64,000 nt of DNA. It comes from Acetobacter sicerae (GTDB lineage: Bacteria > Pseudomonadota > Alphaproteobacteria > Acetobacterales > Acetobacteraceae). Positions 44,340-53,883 of this stretch are shown here, in pieces; the first letter of the stretch is position 1, and each line of letters begins with the position of its first letter. Where the stretch lies: contig NZ_JAAABN010000004.1 in the NCBI RefSeq assembly GCF_011516765.1, positions 124,001-188,000 of the forward strand, given 5' to 3'. Below the pieces are notes generated by a model that was given only the letters and a program-made list of their open reading frames with translations, was not told the origin of the DNA and made no database searches. Made by a program: the position numbers and the translations under genes.

Positions 44340-45914
44340 ATGATACCCGCCCCCACTGAACCTGATGAGCAGGACCTTCCCGAACGTCGTCGTGGATTCA
44401 GGCTCCCTCGCCTCTCACTCAAAGCGCTGCGTTACCATATCGGCGGCCTGAGATCGGCTGGGGTGCGCTTTGCCCTTGGCTATGCCGTTCTGTTCTGGGT
44501 GTCCGCAGGACTGTTTCTCTCGGTCATCTGGTGGGGAACCGCCAGCCTCCTGCAACGACAGGTCGAAGCCTCCGTTGCAGCCGATGCGCGCGCCCTTTCC
44601 GAGCGATGGTCGGATGGTGGTCTTTCGGCGCTGGCGCTCACCATTGAGGACCGGCTGGAAGACAATGTCGATGATGACGCGCTGTATCTGCTGGTGGACC
44701 CGCATGGCGAGCGCATAGCGGGTAATCTGCCCTCTTGGCCGGAAGCCGTGGCCATGAGCAACGTCTGGTACCAACTCACCATCAAGCGTGCCGGAATCCG
44801 GGGTGTCGCCGAAGTCCAGTCTTTCGATCTTCCCAAGAATTATCGACTGCTTGTCGGAAGAGACGTCCGCGGACGCTCGACGCTGCGGCACCTGCTCACT
44901 GACACCCTGTTCTGGGCATGGGGCATCATTACCATCCTGACATTCGTCGGCGCCTTTTTCGTCCGAAGCATGTTCAGGCGCATGATTTCCTCAATTGCGC
45001 GCACAACCTCAGCCATTGCACACGGCGATATGGACCGCCGCGTCCCCCTCTCCGGACGAGGCGACGAAATTGATGAAGTTGCTGAAGCCATCAACGAGAT
45101 GCTTGATCGCATCAAGCGTCTGATGGACGGCGTGAAGCAGGTCTCGAACGCGATCGCCCATGATCTGCGCACGCCCATCACGCGTGCTCGCGCCCAGCTC
45201 GAATATGCAGCGCTGCATGCCAAGGATGAAACCACCCTGCGGGCCGCCATTGAAGAAGGCGTCAGTGACCTCGACAATATTACGGCCGTGTTTGAGGCGC
45301 TTCTGAGAATTGCCCAGATTGAAGCCGGCTCAAGACGATCAGCGTTCGCCACATTCGACCTCATGCCGGTGCTCAGTGATATTGTGGAGCTCTACGAACC
45401 GCTGGCGGACGAGCAGGGCAGCAGGATCGTGCTTCGGGCGCCGGATCATCTTCAGTTCTACGGTGATCGTTCGATGATCCAGCAGGCTGTTTCAAACCTT
45501 ATTGATAACGCCATCAAATTTTCACCACACAATGGCACCATCACAGTCGCGGTCGCCACTGGCTTCAACCCCGCCCCTGGTGATCGGGCCGGTGGACGCA
45601 TCATCACGATTGACGTCAGCGACCAGGGACAGGGCATGACGGAAGCCGACATGGAAAGAGCATCCGAGCGCTTCTTCCGTGCCGACGCCGCCCGAAATAC
45701 ACCGGGGTCAGGTCTCGGACTTTCGCTTGTTCAGGCCATCGTCCAGCTCCATGGAGGCGTGCTCCAGTTTTATTCGCGTAGCCCCGGTCTCTGTGTCCGC
45801 ATGTATCTGCCGCTTCCAGAAGATGATGGCAAAAAGCAGGGTACTGATATGACGGAGGATTCACAGACTTACCATCTGCAAGACAGGCCCGATCTGTTAT
45901 TGTCTCAATCATGA
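44340..45914 (+). CDS. Sensor histidine kinase (HAMP, HisKA, HATPase)
   Basis: 524 aa. Two membrane spans (FALGYAVLFWVSAGLFLSVIWW and FWAWGIITILTFVGAFFV) enclose a periplasmic sensor region of about 130 residues, followed by HAMP, the phosphoacceptor His in AIAHDLRTPITRARAQ, and the ATPase boxes NLIDNAIKFS, DQGQGM and GSGLGLSLV. Cognate of the upstream OmpR regulator. The signal is unknown. The stop overlaps the next ATG (ATGA), linking it to two envelope proteins. Confidence 0.93.
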   Translation: MIPAPTEPDEQDLPERRRGFRLPRLSLKALRYHIGGLRSAGVRFALGYAVLFWVSAGLFLSVIWWGTASLLQRQVEASVAADARALSERWSDGGLSALALTIEDRLEDNVDDDALYLLVDPHGERIAGNLPSWPEAVAMSNVWYQLTIKRAGIRGVAEVQSFDLPKNYRLLVGRDVRGRSTLRHLLTDTLFWAWGIITILTFVGAFFVRSMFRRMISSIARTTSAIAHGDMDRRVPLSGRGDEIDEVAEAINEMLDRIKRLMDGVKQVSNAIAHDLRTPITRARAQLEYAALHAKDETTLRAAIEEGVSDLDNITAVFEALLRIAQIEAGSRRSAFATFDLMPVLSDIVELYEPLADEQGSRIVLRAPDHLQFYGDRSMIQQAVSNLIDNAIKFSPHNGTITVAVATGFNPAPGDRAGGRIITIDVSDQGQGMTEADMERASERFFRADAARNTPGSGLGLSLVQAIVQLHGGVLQFYSRSPGLCVRMYLPLPEDDGKKQGTDMTEDSQTYHLQDRPDLLLSQS

Positions 45915-46318
45915 TACGCATCGCACTTTTAATCGCAGCGCCGATTCTGATTATCGGTCTGTGTGGAGCAGCGGCAGCGCAGACCGGAGATCAGTCCGTT
46001 CGCACGCTTTTTGCCGACAAGCCCGTCAACGAGGGAGAGATGCGTCATGATACGGAAGTTGCCTCCATGGTTCAGGCGGCAGAGCGAAGTGAAGCGTCGC
46101 CTACTGAAATCGGCATGGAAGTCACATCCGACAGCCGGGACTACTGTTCCCGCCTGATGCGCACGATTGACGAATACAATGCGCAGTCACGCCCTGAAAA
46201 TGTCATAGAGCTGAGAAAAGAAGGGCAGCGCCTTTGCACTCAAGGCTATGTCAGACTCGGCGTTATGCGGCTGAGAGAAGCTCTCGCCATTCTTAAGGGC
46301 AGGAATATTCGTCAATGA
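45911..46318 (+). CDS. Periplasmic hypothetical protein coupled to the two-component system
   Basis: 135 aa with a signal peptide (IAAPILIIGLCGAAAAQ). Mature part is charged and probably helical; two cysteines (YCSRLM and RLCTQG) may form a disulfide. Family not recognised. It overlaps the kinase stop upstream and the SIMPL gene start downstream by four bases each, so it is made in step with both and could modulate the sensor domain. Confidence 0.75.
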   Translation: MIRIALLIAAPILIIGLCGAAAAQTGDQSVRTLFADKPVNEGEMRHDTEVASMVQAAERSEASPTEIGMEVTSDSRDYCSRLMRTIDEYNAQSRPENVIELRKEGQRLCTQGYVRLGVMRLREALAILKGRNIRQ

Positions 46319-47019
46319 TTCATTCAAAACCATTATATATTGCAGCTGGCAGTATCGCTCTGCTTGGCAGCGTCATCGGCGGAACGTCCCATGCCGCATC
46401 CCCTGCTGAGCCTGACGGCGCAACCCGTCTGAGCGTAACCGGTTCCGGATCAGTCGATGCCGCTCCTGATCGGGTGACAGCGACTCTGCTTGTGCAGAAT
46501 GAGGCGGCAAAGGCTGTCGACGCTCAGGCCAAAACCAATGATGCTGCGCATAATGCAGTAGCAAAAGCTGAAAAAATCTCAGGCGTTACAGTCCTGACCG
46601 ATTCCTACGATGTGTCGGAAAATCGCAAGGACAATAAACCCTCAAGCTGGACAGCCCGACAGACCATTCAGATCAGAGCCAGGGACGCCTCCGCTCTTCT
46701 GGATCTGGTCGGCAAGCTTCAGGCAAGCGGACTGCTGCTGGAAGGCGTGTCTTGGTCTCTCTCGCCTGAGCATCAGAAAGAACTGTATCGGCAGGCAGAA
46801 AAGAAGGCGGTGGACGATCTACGCAGTCGCTCCAGTGAAATTGCTGATGACCTCGGTCTGAAAGTTTCCTCAATCGCGTCGATCTCGGTAGGAGAACCGC
46901 TTACAGTGCGCCCCGTGGCCTTTATGGCGCGTGCCGCGATGGCTGCTCCGACCATGCGTTCAGAAGACCAGACGGTCAGCGCCACTATTCGGGCAACAGT
47001 CATCCTCAAACCGCAATAA
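46315..47019 (+). CDS. SIMPL domain (DUF541/YggE-like) periplasmic protein
   Basis: 234 aa with a signal peptide (IAAGSIALLGSVIGGTSHA). The rest is one SIMPL domain: TRLSVTGSGSVDAAPDRVTA at the start, the central helix EKISGVTVLTDSYDVSE, and the C-terminal VSATIRATVILKP. Such proteins are periplasmic and linked to oxidative or envelope stress. Last gene of the kinase-135 aa-SIMPL coupled unit. Confidence 0.88.
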   Translation: MIHSKPLYIAAGSIALLGSVIGGTSHAASPAEPDGATRLSVTGSGSVDAAPDRVTATLLVQNEAAKAVDAQAKTNDAAHNAVAKAEKISGVTVLTDSYDVSENRKDNKPSSWTARQTIQIRARDASALLDLVGKLQASGLLLEGVSWSLSPEHQKELYRQAEKKAVDDLRSRSSEIADDLGLKVSSIASISVGEPLTVRPVAFMARAAMAAPTMRSEDQTVSATIRATVILKPQ

Positions 47020-47158
47020 ACACAGAGGGTTTATTTTCCTCCACTGTCAGGTTCTTTTTCGCAGGCATCCAGAACCGTCTTTCGTGATCTCGTGCAATCT
47101 CCAAACCATCCAATCTTTCAGTTGATCGGATCCGTGATGGAGCGTCACAGTTCACTGT

Positions 47159-48223
47159 TCAGCCAGGCAAATTCAGGCTCTGGAGTGTTGGCGGCGTGAC
47201 CATGCCGCTCTCCTCCAGCCCGGAAATGATGGGGTCGCGCGTTGCCGAGGCATCGCTAACGCTGTCGGCCTCTACCGATGCCCTTTTCCCCAGCCCAAGA
47301 AGAGCCATCTCGGTACCTGCTATGGCTCGAAGCTGCTCAGGGCGGTATCCTGCTTTGGTAAATGCCCAGACTACCAGCCAAAGCGATTTAAAGGCTGTTC
47401 TCCCCGGGTGTTGCATACCTGGTGCAATCCGCAAAAGCGCGATCGCATTGCGAATACGCGTTTCAAAATCACCCACCCGCCGACCATTGGTCAACCAGCC
47501 TCCGTAGACATGCTTGAACTTCGGATAGTTGTCGAAGCAACCCGTCAGGAAACGCACTTCCTGACGCGGATCGATTCCGTCCTTGGCGAAACTCGCATAG
47601 ATAGGACCGCTATACAGCGGGCGGACATGCACCATAGGCACTTCATCGACGATTGCCGCACGGAAGGCCGGGTCCTCCATCAGCATTGTCCAGATGAGAT
47701 CAGTTCCCCATCCCGTGAAATGCCGCTCGAACATCGGCAGGAGCGTGCGCAGATACGACGACTTGATGCAGCAGGCCATTGATTCGAGAAAATTACTGTA
47801 TCGCAACCGAAAGCCGGGCACGCGCAAGACAATCTCGTGGGAGACATAGCTATCGTGTGTCATGGCAGGCTGCGCCATGGTCAGATCGTGTTCCACCGCA
47901 ATATCAAACAGCCTGCTTATATCAGCGGACTTCATACGCAAGTCATCATCCGGCAGCATGATATAGTCATAATGATCAAGCAGCTCAGGATTTGCTTTAA
48001 AATGACGCGCTATACTGTCCCATTTCGTTCCATAGTCGAATACGGTAGGCAGATCGCCATCGAAAGAGAGCGAATGGTCTTTTGCATAGACATTCAGCTG
48101 AAGATCCCAGTTACGTGGCGTTGTATCATCTCCAATCCATTCTCGATGAAATGAATCCTCTCCGACACGTGCGAGAACCAGAAAACGTCTTTTTCCAGAC
48201 TGGAACCCTTCTTCGTTTTTCAT
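47159..48223 (-). CDS. DUF707 family protein, probable glycan-modifying enzyme
   Basis: 354 aa. DUF707 features: YDYIMLPDDDLRM (a DxD-like acidic site), AQPAMTHDSYVSHEIVLR, NFLESMACC and HFTGWGTDLIWTMLM. Members occur in polysaccharide loci and share features with glycosyltransferases, but the reaction is not established. No membrane span. Last gene of the CDP-sugar-type cluster, 183 nt after rfbC. Confidence 0.8.
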   Translation of the reverse strand: MKNEEGFQSGKRRFLVLARVGEDSFHREWIGDDTTPRNWDLQLNVYAKDHSLSFDGDLPTVFDYGTKWDSIARHFKANPELLDHYDYIMLPDDDLRMKSADISRLFDIAVEHDLTMAQPAMTHDSYVSHEIVLRVPGFRLRYSNFLESMACCIKSSYLRTLLPMFERHFTGWGTDLIWTMLMEDPAFRAAIVDEVPMVHVRPLYSGPIYASFAKDGIDPRQEVRFLTGCFDNYPKFKHVYGGWLTNGRRVGDFETRIRNAIALLRIAPGMQHPGRTAFKSLWLVVWAFTKAGYRPEQLRAIAGTEMALLGLGKRASVEADSVSDASATRDPIISGLEESGMVTPPTLQSLNLPG

Positions 48224-48406
48224 CAGAAACTCCCGGCATCAGGAACAGAAGACATTCCGAGGCTTCATCTCCTGAAACTAACGTATATTTAAACCGAAGC
48301 GGCTTACGAGAAATTATAGCAGAAACAGGAAGTATTCAGGTTATTCACATCACCGTGTTCCCGTCAGATTCCTCACAGAGCAAGAGTCTCCTTTACAGGA
48401 AATACA

Positions 48407-48961
48407 TTAGAAAATTGGAGACTGACCCTTCTTCAAAAACGGCCATGATGCGTCTTTTATTGATAAATCAATGACTTCCAGAGGCCATGCGATCCCTAGC
48501 AGTGGATCGTTATAGCACAACCCTCCTTCCGCGCTGGGCGTATAGGCCGCACTCACAGGATAAAAAACCTCTGTATTATCAGTAAGTGTCTGAAATCCGT
48601 GAGCGAATCCGGGCGGAACGTACAGCATATGATGATTTTCTGCACTCAGGACAAAAGACTCGTGCTTCAGATAAGTCACGGAATCTCCACGAAGATCCAC
48701 GATTATGTCGGCAATACTGCCTCTGGTGCATCGTATGAGTTTGGCTTCGGCGTGAACGCCACGTTGAAAATGAAGTCCCCGAACCGTGCCTTTATTCCGT
48801 GAAAATGACATATTATGTTGTACAAAATCGGAAATCAGACCATGTTGCGTGAACTCATCCCGACACATCATCCGGGAGAAAAATCCACGATTATCCTCTA
48901 TCAGTTGTGGCTCAATGATCATGGCATCTTTCAGCATGGTTTCATGAAAGATCACAGGCAT
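48407..48961 (-). CDS. rfbC: dTDP-4-dehydrorhamnose 3,5-epimerase family protein
   Basis: 184 aa from the ATG at 48961, which directly follows GGAGG and lies 20 bases inside the upstream gene. Cupin fold: EDNRGFFSR, the catalytic His in VRGLHFQ, KLIRCTRGSIADIIVDLR, and the Tyr-containing LYVPPGFAHGF. Because its neighbour is RfbF rather than RfbA, the natural substrate may be a CDP- instead of dTDP-linked 4-keto sugar. Confidence 0.85.
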   Translation of the reverse strand: MPVIFHETMLKDAMIIEPQLIEDNRGFFSRMMCRDEFTQHGLISDFVQHNMSFSRNKGTVRGLHFQRGVHAEAKLIRCTRGSIADIIVDLRGDSVTYLKHESFVLSAENHHMLYVPPGFAHGFQTLTDNTEVFYPVSAAYTPSAEGGLCYNDPLLGIAWPLEVIDLSIKDASWPFLKKGQSPIF

Positions 48962-50300
48962 CCTCCATGATCGTCTCGCATGGTGCAAACTCCCTCTCCT
49001 GCTCGGCATAAAGACGGTCGATGGTCCTTCCTTCCGGCAGATCAATATCTGCAAAGGTCAAGGGACGGTCACGAGGAACGTGTCTATTAACCGTAGAACC
49101 TATGGCAAGACCGAGAGGAATAAGCTTTTCCGCTCTTATGGTTTCGATATTTTCAATCATTCCATAGACTTCGAAACCACCGAGTTCGGCGATTGTCTCA
49201 CCCGGGACCAGGTCTTTCTTGGCCAGAGCGATAACGCCGACAACCGGGCCATCCTGCGGCGCAAGCGTCGCGTCGCCGAACAGAACGGCGCGCGCCACAG
49301 ACCCTGGAACTTCAAAATGACACAGATGAAACGGGGTGTAGAAGCAATAATAGGGACCCGGTCCCATCTTGTAATAATTCAGAAAATGACGCTGCTTTAC
49401 GTCATCCATCGTCCCAAGCACAAAAACACCCGGCCCCGGTCGTGCCCCGATCACGTAATCGACCACTCCAGGTCCCCCCGCTGCAAGATGCGCGTCCAGA
49501 AGTGGAGAAAAAGCTTTTGCAACATCTTCCAGCGGCACCAAAGGCGTATCAGGATTGCCACCAGAAAAATCGGGGCCAAGCATGCCGCGCTGGGCTACTT
49601 TCATACCTGTGCCATTGGCAATCACTGTCTGCTCAAAGGAGATCTTGGTTCCATCAGCAAAGGACGCCGCCATGGCAGGCTGCAGACCCCATTTTTCCGC
49701 AAAGGATATCTGCGTGTCCGGAGTGCGATAAGGATCGTATAGTCCCTTGATGCTACCGCACAAAACCGGACGCACCCCGATCCCCTTCATGAAGCGAACC
49801 AGATTCATCATGACGCCCGGCTGGTCACCATCGCCAGCGGTATAGACGACGTTGGCGAGGTCAGCTTTCTTTTTCAGAATAGGGCCAACCGTTCCATCAA
49901 GCTCCGCATTCACCTGAATCAGATGTTTGCCGCCTTCGATCGCTGCCAGCGCTGCTCTGGCAGCGTATTCCATGGAACCAGTCGCCTCGATGATCGCATC
50001 GATTCCACTGCCCTGAGCCAGAAGCAGCGGATCGCTGGTGACTACCCGCTGCCCTGACGCAAAAGCACGTTCAAGCGACTGAGCGTCCGGACACCACACC
50101 GGCTCAAGTCCCAGTTCTTCAAACAGGGCTTCACCATGGGCGCGTGTGCGGTTGCAAACAGCCACTACGCGCATCCCGGGTGTGGCTGTTTCAATGGTGC
50201 GCGCGATGGCCTTCGCCTGTGTCCCCGCACCAATCAGGGCTACAGTCACTGGCCGACCTTCGGCTTCGCGACGCTTCAATGCCTTATCGACAATAATCAT
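48942..50300 (-). CDS. NAD(P)-dependent oxidoreductase with C-terminal SAF domain
   Basis: 452 aa. N-terminal Rossmann fold GAGTQAKAIARTIE, EATGSMEYAARAALAAIEGGKH in the middle as in homoserine dehydrogenase-like proteins, and a C-terminal SAF-type segment (LAKKDLVPGETIAELGGFEVYG). Proteins of this make-up occur in sugar nucleotide clusters but their reaction is poorly known. 62 nt after rfbF, overlapping rfbC. Confidence 0.82.
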   Translation of the reverse strand: MIIVDKALKRREAEGRPVTVALIGAGTQAKAIARTIETATPGMRVVAVCNRTRAHGEALFEELGLEPVWCPDAQSLERAFASGQRVVTSDPLLLAQGSGIDAIIEATGSMEYAARAALAAIEGGKHLIQVNAELDGTVGPILKKKADLANVVYTAGDGDQPGVMMNLVRFMKGIGVRPVLCGSIKGLYDPYRTPDTQISFAEKWGLQPAMAASFADGTKISFEQTVIANGTGMKVAQRGMLGPDFSGGNPDTPLVPLEDVAKAFSPLLDAHLAAGGPGVVDYVIGARPGPGVFVLGTMDDVKQRHFLNYYKMGPGPYYCFYTPFHLCHFEVPGSVARAVLFGDATLAPQDGPVVGVIALAKKDLVPGETIAELGGFEVYGMIENIETIRAEKLIPLGLAIGSTVNRHVPRDRPLTFADIDLPEGRTIDRLYAEQEREFAPCETIMEDACDLS

Positions 50301-50362
50301 GTTCCGGCTCCAGATTCATTACCATGAAGTTCTAGGACACAGTCGTTTTCGTCAGGACAATC

Positions 50363-51142
50363 TCAGTCAGACCAGACTTTCCACGGGGCAGCCCCCGTCG
50401 CCCATGTGGCTTCCAGAACCTGCTTGTCGCGCAGGGTGTCCATATTTTGCCAGTACCGGTCATGCACAAAGCTCGACAGCTTGCCTCGCTCAATCAACCG
50501 GCTCATCGGTTCCGCCTCCCATGTCGTCAGATCATCATCGATCAGATCGAGAACTTGTGGTTCGCATACGAAGAAACCGCCATTGATCAATCCACCATCA
50601 CCGGCCCGCTTCTCACCAAAGCCGCTTACGGACATCGCATTATCAGTAAGCTCCAGCGCGCCAAAACGACCAGGCTGCACTACGGCTGTCAGTGTGCACC
50701 AGGCCGCACGCGACCGATGAAACGCCAAAAGATCTGCTATATTCACGTCACTTACACCGTCGCCGTAAGTGAGACAGAACGTGCTGTCCTCAAGATAACG
50801 ACGCGCACGGAGAATGCGCCCACCTGTCAGGGACTCCAGTCCTGTATCCAGGACTGTGACGCGCCAGTTGTCGGTCTGGGCTTCCAGCCAGCGCACATCC
50901 CCCGTACCGAGATCTATGGTGAAATCGCTGCGCGAATAGCGATAACGCATGAAATAATCTCGTATGAAATCGATACGATAACCGCCGAGAATGACAAAAT
51001 CAGAGAACCCATAATGGGAATATATCTTCATGATATGCCAGAGTATTGGTCGTCCGCCGATTTCAGCCATAGGCTTGGGGCGGACCATTGTCTCTTCACT
51101 GAGCCTTGTACCAAAACCACCAGCAAGAATTGCGACCTTCAT
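50363..51142 (-). CDS. rfbF: Glucose-1-phosphate cytidylyltransferase
   Basis: 259 aa. Nucleotidyl transferase signature AILAGGFGTRLSEETMVRPKPM, metal-binding Asp in LTYGDGVSDVN, and GLINGGFFVCEPQVLD; the VRPKPMAEIGGRPILWHIMK form is that of RfbF rather than RfbA. Makes CDP-glucose, the entry to CDP-dideoxy or branched sugars. Full length. The usual next enzyme, CDP-glucose 4,6-dehydratase (RfbG), is not in the window. Confidence 0.93.
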   Translation of the reverse strand: MKVAILAGGFGTRLSEETMVRPKPMAEIGGRPILWHIMKIYSHYGFSDFVILGGYRIDFIRDYFMRYRYSRSDFTIDLGTGDVRWLEAQTDNWRVTVLDTGLESLTGGRILRARRYLEDSTFCLTYGDGVSDVNIADLLAFHRSRAAWCTLTAVVQPGRFGALELTDNAMSVSGFGEKRAGDGGLINGGFFVCEPQVLDLIDDDLTTWEAEPMSRLIERGKLSSFVHDRYWQNMDTLRDKQVLEATWATGAAPWKVWSD

Positions 51143-51238
51143 CTATTTTTTCCTTTTGCCGCAAAACATTTTTAAAGCGATTACCTTGGAGACAGAGCTG
51201 TTTTCAGCTGGTGACTATCAAGGGCAGGATATTCAAAT

Positions 51239-52306
51239 TCAGTAATTACATCGGGGTTGCTCCTCGCATCGCCAGACGAGAGAACGATTGAGTCGTCCGG
51301 CAGCCATATGGCTCTCCAGAACTTTCAGTCGTATCAGTCTTGAATCGCGAAATTCCTTGTCCTCAAAGCCCATCCCGACCAGACCGGATTTAAGATGAGC
51401 AATCGAATCCTCAAGAGTCATCCGGGGCTGGTGATTGGGCGCCAATGACTTGTACAAGCCGAAATCAACCTGATACGATCGGCTATCCACTGCTGAATTT
51501 GTATTTATGTTTAGCGCTGTGCCCGGCAAGGCTTTGGCTACGGCCTCAGCAATCTGACGGACCTGATAATTCCGCTCATCGCTACCTACGTTCACGACCA
51601 GATAACGTCCGCCATTATCTGGCGAACGGCTCACCGCCCAGTCCACCGCCCGAGCCATATCGAGCGTGTCAATCAGCGGTCTCCAGGGCGTTCCGTCCGA
51701 AAGAATGCTGATTTTTCCAGTAACCATCGCAGAAGCGACAAAGTCGTTCAGCACAAGATCCAGTCGAAGGCGATCCGACATACCACAGGCTGTAGCGAAA
51801 CGCAGACAGGTGACTGTCATGGCGCTGTCAATCTGCTCCAGTGCTTTTTCCGCACCGATCTTGGATTGTGCGTAAGTAGTGACCGGATTGAGCGGATCCA
51901 TCTCCCTGCGGGGACCACCCTCGGCAATTCCATAAATACTGCAACTGGATGCAAAGACGAAGTGTTTTACACCGGCCGCAGATGCAGCCCGAGCCAGAGC
52001 TACCGTTGAATTTTGATTGATGTCGAGTGTGACATCCTGAAATCTGTCCCCCATGGGATCATTCGAAATTGCGGCAAGCTGGACGACAGCATCGTAACCA
52101 GCAAGCAATCCATCAGAAAAATCCCTGACATCTCCAAAAAACTGAGTATCAAGAGCTCTCTCGGGCAGACGCGCAACTCCTGTGAGGCAATGGGCAAAGT
52201 AAGCATTGTCAAAACCATGTAATACACTTTGAGACCGTGTCCGCCTTAACTGCGCCGAGACGGCAGGCCCCACGTAACCCATATTTCCGACGATCAGAAC
52301 TCGCAT
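51239..52306 (-). CDS. NAD-dependent epimerase/dehydratase (extended SDR)
   Basis: 355 aa. NAD-binding GNMGYVG at the N-terminus, acidic FFGDVRD, catalytic pair YAQSK with FASSCSIYG upstream. Typical extended SDR for nucleotide-sugar 4-epimerisation, dehydration or reduction. It is the first gene of the cluster, 96 nt before rfbF, and may replace the absent RfbG or act as the final 4-keto reductase. Confidence 0.88.
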   Translation of the reverse strand: MRVLIVGNMGYVGPAVSAQLRRTRSQSVLHGFDNAYFAHCLTGVARLPERALDTQFFGDVRDFSDGLLAGYDAVVQLAAISNDPMGDRFQDVTLDINQNSTVALARAASAAGVKHFVFASSCSIYGIAEGGPRREMDPLNPVTTYAQSKIGAEKALEQIDSAMTVTCLRFATACGMSDRLRLDLVLNDFVASAMVTGKISILSDGTPWRPLIDTLDMARAVDWAVSRSPDNGGRYLVVNVGSDERNYQVRQIAEAVAKALPGTALNINTNSAVDSRSYQVDFGLYKSLAPNHQPRMTLEDSIAHLKSGLVGMGFEDKEFRDSRLIRLKVLESHMAAGRLNRSLVWRCEEQPRCNY

Positions 52307-53883
52307 GTTCGCCTTCTCTCACTCGTATAAAAAGAGCCAAATTTCAATCAGTTACGTCAGAAGATCTACGGTCTTGTAGCGGCATTATTGAACTCGCAGA
52401 AAATATGCTTGTGACGGCACATAAAAATTTACAGAACAGTGTTCTGGATACACAGATTCCTGAAAGAAATACCTATTTTTTCTCTATAGACTGAAATTAA
52501 ACATAAATAAGAATAAAATTTATTTTTTAGAAATCCATTCCACCCAAACCATAATCAACCGAAACAGAAAAAAATAACCCCGATACAATCACTTTAGAAA
52601 GACACGCAAAAACTCACAAACTATCTAATACGATCAGAAACTGACATCAGTTTCCATCATATTATTTTCGTTTATTCCTCACCTCAGACCACTGATCCGG
52701 GTCTTCTTCACCTTTACCTGTTTTTATTTATTTTTAAGAATAACCGGATATGCGGCTACATTACACATAAAATAGAAAGCATGTCATCAAAAATGTAGCG
52801 AATAACACTATAGAGTGGCGTCGCATAGCAGGCTGCAACGCTCCGCAACTTATTAATTTTATTGAATAAAAACCATAAATTAATTGATTTTAACAAATAA
52901 TGAAGCCCGTTTTTTACAGAATTTACCTGAAGTTCAGCACGGATTCTTGTGATCACACTCTCTATTTCGTGATCGCCCGACCACCTTATCGACATTCCTT
53001 TTTTAATATAACTACGCAACTGTATGGTATAACGTCTGAATGGAATTGTTGTTCTTGCAGCGTGGACTGGCTATTCTTCTTTCTTTGAAAGAAAGGCGAT
53101 CATGATGATGGCCATGCACGACGCGATCTGTCATGTGTTTGCCTTATATTTGATCTCGCCTTTTTTGTAATAACACCTCATCTGAAGACAATAATGATCG
53201 CTCTCATGGTGAGAATAAGAACATGCGTGCAGGCAAGAGCAATGCCCCCCTGCCACGCATCCTATGGCTGCGGTTCCTGTGACTATCGGATCGGTATCGT
53301 GGATTTCGCTGTGGGTATTTTGAAGATCGCGCTTGCCGTCATGCGACGCTCCAACGTTTATAGCGTTGTGCGGCTCCTGCGCTGTGGATGCACTGGCCAC
53401 TAAGGACTAGCGCGTATTACGTAAAAAGCTTTTCACTCACGGATTGTTTTAACATCGAGCTTTGGATTTCTGAGGACTTCTGTCATCTTGGTCTTTATCT
53501 GGATGAGCAATCACGATGGTAGGATTCAGCACTGCCAGACTGATGACCAAAACAGGAATGTTCGAATCGACATTAAGAAAACAGTGCAGGATGGGATGAC
53601 ATGACGACAGACATCGCTATCGTTCGACTGTATATTACCTGTAAATATGTACCCTTTTCTGATACTGGCATTCCCGTCGGTCGCGCCACCTGCCATCAGA
53701 CTGAAAGGCATTTGAGAATCGATTTCTCTGCTGCAGGTGTCGCAACATGATAGCGTTCGGTCTGTCGAAGGCAGGCGAGACCAAACCATGCCGTCATCAG
53801 CATCAGACCTTCGTCGTTGGAAGGAATGAGGCAAAAGCAATCCTGATAGCCCGCCGCAGTCGGGTTATACGGTTTATCAACCC
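52307..53883. other. AT-rich gene-poor stretch
   Basis: 1577 bases, strikingly AT-rich up to about 53000, with no recognised gene. Open frames at 52756-53019, 53131-53400 (minus), 53194-53403 (plus) and 53526-53840 (minus) have unusual amino acid composition and no family resemblance. A perfect palindrome CTTTCTTTGAAAGAAAG lies near 53078-53094. The promoter of the CDP-sugar cluster should be just right of 52306. Confidence 0.5.

Noticed and set aside
53131-53840. Several 69-104 codon frames in the AT-rich stretch
   Set aside because: Cys/His/Ser-rich products, no ribosome binding sites, no recognised domains; tested by eye for transposase remnants without success.
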